Shown here: positions 1-7,080 of the stretch, in pieces | How positions within the stretch are numbered: position 1 is the first letter of the stretch | Layout: the number at the start of each line of letters is the position of its first letter | NCBI GenBank assembly: GCA_900618425.1 | Contig: UZAN01047218.1 | Coordinates: 2,787 to 13,557 of the forward strand | DNA: 10,771 bases | Reading direction: 5' to 3' | Origin: Echinostoma caproni | Taxonomy: Eukaryota > Platyhelminthes > Trematoda > Plagiorchiida > Echinostomatidae | The notes under the pieces: generated by a model | The model's input: the letters and a program-made list of their open reading frames with translations, nothing else | Told to the model about the DNA's origin: nothing | Database searches by the model: none | Position numbers and translations under genes: made by a program

Positions 1-860
1 CAAGCGAGCGCAATAGGTTTACATACTTCCGCGGCATTCCTTTGCGGAGCAGCGACCCCAGAAGAGCTTCACGGTCAACTGAATCGAAGGCTCCTTTAAG
101 GTCAAAGAACACTGCGATTGTTCGCCGACGATGTGTGTGACGCAGTTCGAGGACTTGACGCAGAATAAAGATTTGGCCGATGCACCCGCGACCTGGTCGG
201 AATCCGGCTTGTTGTTCGCGGATATTCCTCTCCCTTAAGGGTGTCAGGCGGCGAAGTATCACAGAAGTCAACAATCTTGTGATTATCGGAACTAAACTAA
301 TNNTCGCGTGATCCCTTCTTGAAAATAGGGACGATCGTCGATTCACCCCAGGACAAAGTGATGCGCTCCTCCGTCCAAATGCTGCGAAGTAAGCTAGTAA
401 TCGGGTCGACAAGAGAATCTCCGCCCACCTTGAAAAGAATAGGGAGAAGCCCATCAGGTCCCGCAGCCTTTCCTTTCTTTAATGATTGAATGCATCTTCG
501 TACTTCGGATTCAGGTGGAGGCTCGGAAGTTACCACCCAAGGAGTTTCCGCCTCAATTGCTGGAATGACCACATTAGTACTAGGCCAATTGAACTGTTCA
601 CTAAAATATTCTGCCCAGCGATCAAGTCGTTGTTCTTTATTGTGGATGCTTTGTTCACTTTTATCACAAATGGTCTCACTGACCGGTATGCGACGACCTC
701 CGGTGCTGCGTATCAGGTGAAATAGTCTTTGACTATTCCCTGATGCAGAAGCTACCTCCATTTCACTAGCTATTTCTGCGCACCAATTTTCACGATCTTT
801 CTTAAGGCTATTTCTGAGTTGACGTTGCAGACGACATCGAATGCTTGTCAAGTTCGTACC
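1..860 (-). mobile_element. RTE-like non-LTR retrotransposon, reverse transcriptase part (continues past left edge)
   Basis: This is a decayed copy of a LINE reverse transcriptase, the enzyme that copies element RNA into DNA at a nicked target. Reading leftward from 851, one open frame of about 180 codons has the linker before the RT domain (NKEQRLDRWAEYF), then the RT block GKAAGPDGLLP near 461-450, then VPIFKKGS ending at the Ns. Beyond the Ns, in a frame shifted by one, it continues with ISLVPIITRLL, QQAGFRPGRGCIGQ and the catalytic A motif FFDLKGAFDSVDR near 109-71, and is still open at base 1. The order and wording fit RTE-clade elements of trematodes (clade is inference; LINE RT is clear). 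No endonuclease is joined upstream: an in-frame TGA lies about seven codons before 851. Motif A keeps its aspartates, but the palm FADD/YADD box would lie outside the window. Confidence 0.9.
302..303. other. Two undetermined bases inside the RT frame
   Basis: The two Ns fall between the KKGS block and the ISLVP block of the RT. LINE RTs normally have roughly eight to ten residues here (a C..NYRG-like stretch) that are absent, and the frame changes by one across the Ns. The Ns probably mark a collapsed or badly closed assembly gap rather than two unread bases. Confidence 0.6.
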
Positions 861-879
861 GCATTCAGCTCATTTCACA

Positions 880-1183
880 CCCCTCTTTTCACACTTCCTT
901 TCATTATATTGCTTCTTTCCTACAATCAAACAGCCAGTTTTATCTCCAAGTTGCAACTAGAAGAGCTTATCTAGCTCCTTTGAAAGTTTCAGTGAGGTAA
1001 GGGATGATTGTCTGGTTTGGTGACCGCAATACTCCCATACGACTGAGCGCCAGAAGTGGCCCCCATTGAGAAAACCTTGCTCATTACCTTCCTGTGGGGC
1101 GGAGGTGTTTGTCCACCGAAATCAGAGGGTGGAACGCCAACACCCGGGGCTAAAATCGGGTTAGTGAACCCGTGGCGGTTCAT
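880..1183 (-). mobile_element. Possible 5' segment of the RTE-like element (tentative)
   Basis: Reading leftward from 1183 there is an open stretch of 64 codons rich in Gly and Pro (GVGVPPSDFGGQTPPPH, then GAQSYGSIAVTKPDN), ending near 989. It is followed by AT-richer, stop-filled sequence down to the RT frame at 851. It has the same orientation as the RT fragment and lies directly upstream of it, and it resembles what I recall of the region before the endonuclease in trematode RTE-like ORFs. That resemblance is from memory and weak. If correct, most of the endonuclease has been deleted between here and 851. The alternative is an unrelated chance ORF or another repeat. Confidence 0.3.
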
Positions 1184-1199
1184 TTAGGGCAGTTGACTA

Positions 1200-3440
1200 A
1201 AAGCACTGATTCCACACCAACCAAACGCGCACACACACCTTGCTGGTTGTGGTAGTTACAAGTGACTCATTCTTTGTCTATCCGAGGGCTACTGTTGTGA
1301 ACCCTCAAAAATACTGACCTGCACTGACCTGGACAAACTTATTGAACTTCGTCCATCAGAAAATCCTTGTTTTATTTCTTGGTTTGTTTGTAGTGTGTGA
1401 TGTGATTGAAACGCATTCTCAACTCAAATAGTTGTGATTTGTCATGCAATAATTATACCAATATAGCAGGATTTCACCAAGTATCCCTAAAACGTGGGCG
1501 AGAGAACCATTTTCTATCTTTAACTGTTTCCTCTCTATCTCATTCTATTGTCCATATTTTCGTACAGCTGCCGGTAGCAATGAAATTGGTCGGGTCTTCG
1601 GCTGGTCTATCGTCTCTGTATATTTACTTGTAGAACCGAAAGCCGAGTGTTTTGTTTTGCTTCAGAAACACCTGCCCCCGTCTACTGTCTTTGAAAACCA
1701 GCGTCAACCAAGAGGAGGCGTACGAACCACACACACTTTCCAAACGCACTGTCGCATCGTTATACTCAAGAAACAAGAAAGAGATCCTTCAGAGCATTTT
1801 CTCGCAACGGTTATCCCCGCAACTTCATCAAAAGAACTCAGATTCAAAGAAATAAAGAAAAGACAGACAGAGAATCGGGAACAAGAAAAGCCTTGCCGTA
1901 CATAACGGACGTTTCGGAAATGACAGCAATACTGCTCAGATCAAATGGAATTCAAGTCGCCCACAAACCGATCACCTGTTTAAGGAGATTTCTGTCGAAA
2001 TCAAAGTATAGAACATTTGATTGTGAAACCTACCTTGAGAAAAGTTACCTACGGTAAGGGAAACGTTGGCGAATATAATTCTCCCCCGATATCGCTGTGT
2101 TATTAACAGTATAACATTCAAAGTAAAACAACACACGGCGCGTCGATTTTTCAATACACTTCTAGCAATCTTTGGCCCAGATATATTAACAAGAAGTTCC
2201 TGCGAACCGAATCTGTTCATTTGAATATGGTCTTGTTTGTTCGAAGCTTGAAGTGCGTTCACTTTGTTTCCATTTCCAAAATTTTAAGCTCCAACTTCTC
2301 TTGTCAGACCTCGTTCATCATCAGTATGCATAAGCTCTCTGCACTTCAGGTTCCCCACAGTTTAGATCCCAATATGATTGGTATTGTCAGTGAGAAAGCC
2401 TTGGCCCGTATCACTGCCTCAGAGGTGCGTCACGTGGTTTCCAAAGAATACCACCGGTTCGGCTGCAAGTAACTTCTAGAGATTCATGTGAAACATGTGC
2501 ATTTTGGTCGAAAATCAGAATCACTGGTTTACAAGGCAGCTAGCAGAAAATTAACGTCTACGTGTGCCTGGTGAGGGGCCCAGAGTTGAAAAATCGCTTA
2601 TGTACATCTTGAGAAATTTCATTCAATCGCAGTTTTTCTATTATGTATGTGAGCTTCGCAAATCCGTGCCTCTTTTTCCGACCAACATAAAATCTGCACT
2701 AGTTCGCCTTCCGCGTGCATCTATCTCAATTTTCAAAGTTGCTTCACATGCGTCCAAGATCACAACTATGCATTGAAGCTAATCGTTCTTTACATTTCAA
2801 AATTCTACTAGTTTCACATCATCATCATCGTATGACCATTTCAATCTTTTTTGTACCGAGGTTATCTTGGCTTTGTATCATTTTACCATACTACTGTACT
2901 ACCTTACCTGTCACCGACACCAGACGTGAGTGGTCAATCAATCTCTGAAAGTATGCCATATAGAAACGTGGACCGTCTGCGCTTTACTCACGCATCCATT
3001 CTGCTTCCAACCAACCGACCGACCACCCTCTCCCCGGAAAGCCAAACGAAGAAAGTAAAGCATCTCTTGGTCCTGCCCTGTTCTTCGTTTTTTCATTTCC
3101 AAAACCTTTCTTTTATCAGGAAAAGTATCACAAGATTTGTACTTCGGAAGAATAGTTCTGTCAATTCTATAGTTTGCATCGCATTGACCATCCTCTGTGA
3201 AAATTCCTGAAATTTGTTTTGTGACATAGGCTGAGATGACCGAATGAAAACAGAACCAAGCTAAAACATTCCTGAGTGGAATGAGGAAGTATTGGGAGGG
3301 GGTTCTGATAGTGCTTTTTATGGTTGCCTATTGTGATGCAGCAGGAAAATAATAGTCTGGGGTTCACTACACACCCACACTTGTTAGATCACTAACACCG
3401 ATCAAAAGAAACTTAGCCCTGATACAATCAGCACAGAACG
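1200..3440. other. Non-coding stretch with no recognisable gene
   Basis: Several short open stretches occur on both strands (for example 1406-1633, 1652-1905, 2221-2472 and 2851-3210 on plus; 1972-2262 and 3167-3367 on minus). Their translations are low in recognisable motifs, mutually overlapping and typical of chance ORFs in AT-rich DNA. I see no domain, no convincing exon and no tRNA. It lies between the left LINE and the probable 3' end of the phosphatase gene, so it is best read as intergenic sequence. Confidence 0.5.
2817..2829. repeat. Short CAT/ATG trinucleotide repeat
   Basis: Four CAT units plus one base; it reads as an ATG repeat on the minus strand. It is short enough to be a chance microsatellite. 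RTE elements often end in such trinucleotide tails, but I see no RTE coding remnant beside this one. Confidence 0.6.
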
Positions 3441-3455
3441 CAGAAGTAATGATTC

Positions 3456-3461
3456 TTTATT
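3456..3461 (-). terminator. Candidate polyadenylation signal AATAAA for the phosphatase gene
   Basis: The plus strand reads TTTATT, which is AATAAA on the minus strand, about 930 bases after the phosphatase stop codon. I found no other clear canonical AATAAA on the minus strand between the stop codon and this site. Cleavage would be expected about 10-30 bases further left, near 3430-3445. Its use is inferred from position alone. Confidence 0.4.
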
Positions 3462-3707
3462 TATACGTATATACAGTCGTGATCAACACCCTGACCATGA
3501 ATGAACAAAATCGTGACTGAGTTTCAGATGAGAAAACTGAGAACAAAGGTTGGAAAGAGTCGGACGGGGGGATATGCACGATGTCACGTTTTACAAAGAA
3601 GCTTGAAAATTGTTTGTTCATTGTTACATATGTCTGTGTCGTGATGTGTGGTTGTGCAGTTCGGAAGAGAAAACTTGGAGGGAAGAAGTTGTGATGGCTT
3701 CTGTGCA

Positions 3708-3721
3708 TGTGTGTGTGTGTG
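3708..3721. repeat. TG dinucleotide microsatellite
   Basis: Seven TG units in a row on the plus strand (CA on the phosphatase sense strand), in the probable 3' UTR. Confidence 0.85.
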
Positions 3722-3951
3722 AGTGAAAATGTAGAGGGATTAGGGAGTGGCCGAATTGGGGTTCTCCGGAAAACGCACCGTAGATTCAAATAATGTTGGA
3801 AGACGCTGAAGAGTGTGAAATCATATATTGTTTTACTTTCTCCGATGAACGGTTTTCATCATTTGGTTTCAATCTGTATTTTTTCTGGTTTCGGAAGCCC
3901 GAAGAAAGAGGTGTGCCTTTGGTATGAAAACAAACGATTGAGATTGAGTAA

Positions 3952-3970
3952 GTGTGTGTGTGTGGGGGGG
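3952..3970. repeat. GT repeat followed by a seven-G run
   Basis: Six GT units followed by seven Gs on the plus strand. On the sense strand of the phosphatase 3' UTR this reads as a C run followed by AC repeats. Confidence 0.85.
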
Positions 3971-4388
3971 AGCTGGCTGGGTGGGTGGAAGGAGTTTGGA
4001 GGTTTCATGCTGACTGTGTGTGTCTCAGAGTAGCTGTGTGATTGTCTTATACCTAAGAACCGAATGTGCTTTCATCAAAACTGCACAGGATTAGATGAAA
4101 TGCAGGAAAATTCAACAAAATAAATGACAAACATAGGTAGGTAGTACCCCGGTGGTACCAAACTCCTGTGGTGATGGTAGTGGTAGGTTGCTGTACAATG
4201 GTGAACTCGCATTTGTCCCTTCATTAATATGAATGAGGATATGCGGATTCGGTGAGGTGAGGTGTTCTTTTTTCGGCGAACTGTAGGCATTGTGATGATA
4301 TTGGACAGGGAATAAGGACGGGAAGGGGTTGGTTACAGGCGCGAGTTGGTGCTTCAACAAGATGGTACGATCTCATCCAAATTATTGT

Positions 4389-4593
4389 TTAATTAGTATA
4401 GCGTTCAAAAGCGTCTAAATATTCCAGAGCAGTTGCATAGCAAAATGCATATTCCGCTGCAGTACTGACCAATCCGGGACGTTGCCATCGTAGCAGTTTG
4501 ACCGTTTGAAACATATCGACCACGCCCTCATATCGCATACGTTGAAGTACGAGAGAAATGGCCAGAAATACACCCGTGCGACCTGCGCCCAAA
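4389..4593 (-). CDS. LAR-type receptor tyrosine phosphatase, last coding exon (end of D2 domain)
   Basis: This exon carries the end of the second phosphatase domain of a receptor PTP of the LAR (PTPRF/S/D) family, cytoplasmic proteins on single-pass receptors that act in adhesion and axon guidance signalling. It starts right after an AG at 4595-4594 and completes the split codon from the preceding exon, giving HC-NLGAGR-TG: the PTP loop with its Cys and Arg kept in CX5R spacing, partly changed from the usual HCSAGVGRTG. It continues with [18 protein letters not shown] and [13 protein letters not shown], which align closely with the LAR D2 C-terminus, and stops at TAA 4391-4389, at the usual family length. 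The Q-loop is altered: the usual QTEDQY is STAAEY, so both conserved glutamines are missing. D2 of LAR receptors is normally weak or inactive, so loss of activity is expected. Which LAR paralogue it is cannot be told. Confidence 0.93.
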
Positions 4594-5340
4594 CTGCACG
4601 GGTGCGAGGACGATCAATTAAAAGGGACAAAGAAAAGGAGGGAACAATTCATATCATATGCTATACACAAATGTATACATGTAGAGAAATTGGCGGGTTT
4701 AGAAAAACCTAGTTTATGTTTTTCTGCCTGTCCCCATTGCATCCATTCTTATTTAGATTTCACTAGGATCGTTTGAATGTGTGTTTCACCTAAATAGAGT
4801 GAGATTTAAATCAAAATGATGGTGCGCGGTGTTAACGTCACCAAATTATCACCCTGGGGATGTGTTTGAATCCCACCACCACCGCCTGACTTTCCCCCCA
4901 TCGTGTGTTGAATCACAGTTCTTTGATTGGCAGCTTCTTCATTCCTGAAAATTGTATCTTTGTATAGTGAATAGGAGGAAGTAAAAAATTAAAAAATCAT
5001 GTGCTAATTATCCCACGACAGACAAACGATAGCCAGTAATAAGTGGTTTCTGAAACTCCAGTGTGTTTTGCATCACTAGTCGGTAGCACCGAGGCTATTA
5101 GTCCAGTTTACAAATCACCAATGCTCAGTGTGAATATCAAGTGCGGATCTATTCACACCACTACATTACTGACTCGACCAAGCAACAAAGGGATTCAAAT
5201 GTCAGAATAAGAGTCATCATTTATTGCAGGTACTTTCCCTGTTCGTTCGTCCAGGAGGATCACAACCGTAATCATAAATCGGGGGAGGGGTTACGGTGTA
5301 CCGGAAACGAGTGAACGGGTTGGATGAACGACCAACTTAC
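4594..5340 (-). other. Phosphatase intron (747 bases) between the last two coding exons
   Basis: The donor is CAA|GTAAGT with GT at 5340-5339, and the acceptor is GTGCAG|T ending at 4594. The intron interrupts the codon after the catalytic-loop Cys (phase 2: AA from one exon, T from the next, making Asn). Without the splice the upstream frame hits TAA two bases past the exon end, so splicing is required. No gene or repeat is visible inside it; the pyrimidine tract before the acceptor is weak. Confidence 0.88.
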
Positions 5341-5825
5341 TTGCAGTGTACAGTGATGGGACCGTCCATACCAAAATGTTCCTTGGTTTTGTGCACTTGT
5401 ATCACTGTCTCCAACATCGCCTCACACAGTGATTGATAGCGCTGTTTGAAATTCGCATTTATGGGACGCAAACGATTCATATTCGAGTTCCCATTGGTTA
5501 ATGAGGCATCAAGCAAAGAGTCTGTTTGTGAAGGAGAACTGGAAGCAGCCAGGGGATCGCAGTCATTCAAATCGAGCAGTTTGACACCGGGTTCATTTAG
5601 TCGTTCCAGTCGCGTCGAACCGAATCCGCCGTGAGCCGGTTCAAACTCGATCATCGCGTCGGTTGTCGGAGTGGCGTCGAATTGTCGTACAGTTCTAGTG
5701 GTACCATCTCGGGTGTCCGTGATACGTAGCTCGCGTAGCACATATGAGTTCATGGTGTAGGTGGCGATCGGATCAATAACCAGAAATCCATGACGGGCCG
5801 ATTGTATGGTAGGCCAGTAGATTGG
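5341..5825 (-). CDS. LAR-type receptor tyrosine phosphatase, penultimate coding exon (middle of D2) with a large insertion
   Basis: This exon opens after an AG acceptor (TTTCAG, 5831-5826) in phase 0 and encodes 161 codons plus two bases. Residues 1-49 follow the LAR D2 fold closely: YWP, then SARHGFLVIDPIATY, YVLRELRITDTRDG and RTVRQF. Residues 143-161 return to the family with QVHKTKEHFGMDGPITVHC, ending on the catalytic-loop Cys. Between them, residues 50-142 (5678-5400) replace the roughly 22 residues that normally hold the WPD loop (DWPEQG in LAR D2). The replacement has no Trp and no WPD-like motif. It is polar, Ser/Asn/Leu-rich and probably mostly disordered, ending in a likely helix (FKQRYQSLCEAMLETVI) that may stand in for the normal helix after the loop. 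It is open throughout, without an obvious internal intron. The ATG at 5753 is internal and not a start. Earlier exons (rest of D2, D1, membrane segment, ectodomain) are not seen. Confidence 0.92.
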
Positions 5826-6852
5826 CTGAAATTCAACAGTGGTAGGTTCGATAATAATTAATTAATAACACTTAACGGTTTTGTGTTATTCATAAAAACA
5901 TAAGCATCACATGAGTTTCAACACCTGGTTCCCATCAAGTAGATTCAATTTTAACCCATCTTTCTGTTGTGTTTCTATATAGCAGCCTACGCGTTCAAAT
6001 GTGGGTATTATTCCGTTGCTCACCAAGCCCAGCAAATATTAGACGGTGAACATTTAATCAAAAAACAAGCTGACATTCTCAGTACAGTGGATAATCGAAA
6101 AGTTTGAAATGTCTACATCAATATGCGTTTCATTAAATCTGAAACCGGAAAGAAACATTCTCCGATTGGTTGCTTCTCATTTGTCTTGCCTGTTAATATG
6201 GTCAAAGTATCATGTGTATTTTGGATCGGACGTAGATAGTATGAGTGCATTTTCAACTTGTTTTCAAGCAGGTGAATAGACTGAAAGCCTGCTTCAGTTC
6301 ACTATCCGTGCTGAATCACCAAACCACAAGGGGTTTTATGGACTTCACAGATTGGACGAAATGGTATATTGTATATTGTGCTTCCATTCGTAAAGTTCTG
6401 CTTTATGCTTTTGGGACCTTGAATTTGTGAGTAGTAGATATCCATCGACTAGAAGTTTTCGATTACCGGTGTTTACGTAGTTTGAACACGTGGGATGCAA
6501 CGAATGGGTTAGTAACCTGGAGGTAAGCCATCGTGTATTTGGGAGTTTAGCAAGGATAAACTTGCTAATCCAGATTGGTAGGCTTTGCTGCTCAGGATGC
6601 CTATTGTGTATACCCAGCTGTCGGGGGCAGCTGCTCTGCGTTTTATTCGCTATAGTCGCTCCTGACAGGGGAAAACCCCGTGGAGGCCAACAGATTAAGT
6701 GGGGACTACGAAAGAAGTGATGTACAAAGCTATTAGGTGGAGTAGGTGTCTCTGATCTTCCAGGTTGGGGTCCGAAAGACTATGTAACTGGTTCTTTGGA
6801 GACATTGAAGCATATGGCAGCGAACCGACAGCAATGGCCTTCTTGTTGTCAT

Positions 6853-6869
6853 TTCTTATCAGATAAGAA
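6853..6869. repeat. Short perfect inverted repeat with paired GATA motifs
   Basis: TTCTTATC, one base, then GATAAGAA: eight-base arms around a single A. It overlaps the end of the RTE-like coding remnant, so a chance origin is likely. It contains two facing GATAAG sites. Confidence 0.7.
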
Positions 6870-7015
6870 TGCTTGCTTGTGCACAGTTAGATTATATACC
6901 CTGTGTGTTGAACACAGTGGTTTACCTCCTCCCTCCCTCAAAGTAGGTTCAATCCCCATCCACCTTAAATTTTACCACTACTCCTCCATGCATTGCGAGT
7001 TTGGCAGCAATCGGT

Positions 7016-7058
7016 GAAGTTCGCTTCATTGTATTTNGAAGTTCGCTTCATTGTATTT
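7016..7058. repeat. Perfect 21-base direct duplication separated by one N
   Basis: Bases 7016-7036 and 7038-7058 are identical (GAAGTTCGCTTCATTGTATTT), with a single N at 7037 between them. A perfect tandem copy centred on an N is the mark of two contig ends that overlap but were not merged. True sequence probably contains one copy. Confidence 0.9.
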
Positions 7059-7066
7059 CGCTTTGC

Positions 7067-7080
7067 GATGATGATGATGA
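7067..7080 (+). repeat. GAT trinucleotide repeat, possible RTE 3' tail
   Basis: Four GAT units plus GA, followed by AAA. RTE-clade elements commonly end in short tandem trinucleotides rather than poly(A). It lies about 50 bases after the end of the RTE-like open frame, fitting the short 3' UTRs of this clade. Assignment as the tail is inference. Confidence 0.5.

Larger units (their letters stand above)
3440..4388 (-). other. Probable 3' UTR of the LAR-type phosphatase
   Basis: This is the sequence from just after the TAA stop at 4391-4389 to the candidate AATAAA. It has no coding stretch related to phosphatases. On the sense (minus) strand it contains CA-repeat and C-run tracts. Extent is inferred from the polyadenylation signal only, and a further 3' UTR intron cannot be excluded. 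The open stretches at 3457-3789 and 4075-4360 on this strand show no recognisable protein family. Confidence 0.4.
6245..7080 (+). mobile_element. RTE-like non-LTR retrotransposon, 5'-truncated 3' end of ORF
   Basis: This is the C-terminal part of an RTE-like LINE protein, pieced together from degraded frames. The frame from 6245 has YCASIRKVLLYAFGTLN, reads through a stop at 6428-6430 and continues as DIHRLEVFDYRCLRS (6437-6481), matching the familiar 'VLLYG.ETW ... RRL.VFDHRCLR' block after the RT palm. It then shifts one frame to GCNEWVSNLEVSHRVFG (from 6493), GKPRGGQQIKWGLRKK, a TGA at 6718-6720 (probably a decayed CGA), and GGVGVSDLPGWGPKDY followed by LETLKHMAANRQQWPSCC near 6796-6850. 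The catalytic RT core is absent, so it is 5'-truncated, the usual outcome of incomplete LINE insertion. The open frame runs to about 7017; a GAT repeat at 7067-7080 may be the 3' tail. RTE assignment is by recognised wording, not by a search. Confidence 0.82.

Noticed and set aside
486..725. Plus-strand open stretches opposite the RTE-like RT
   Set aside because: The minus strand encodes a recognisable RT with conserved order of motifs; the plus-strand frames are shadows.
2221..2472. 83-codon plus-strand open stretch
   Set aside because: No recognisable domain, no clear splice or promoter context; not reported as a gene.
3457..3789. 110-codon minus-strand open stretch within the probable phosphatase 3' UTR
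   Set aside because: Composition follows the CA-repeat tract (HTHMH) and no domain is recognisable; it is most likely chance reading of low-complexity DNA.
4415..4776. Open stretches on both strands overlapping the last phosphatase exon
   Set aside because: They are other-frame shadows of the exon that clearly encodes the LAR D2 C-terminus, or they run into the intron.
6946..6956. GGTTCAATCCC, a perfect match to a tRNA-type B box
   Set aside because: The flanking bases do not form a proper T-arm or acceptor stem and I find no A box at suitable spacing, so a tRNA or tRNA-derived SINE is not supported.
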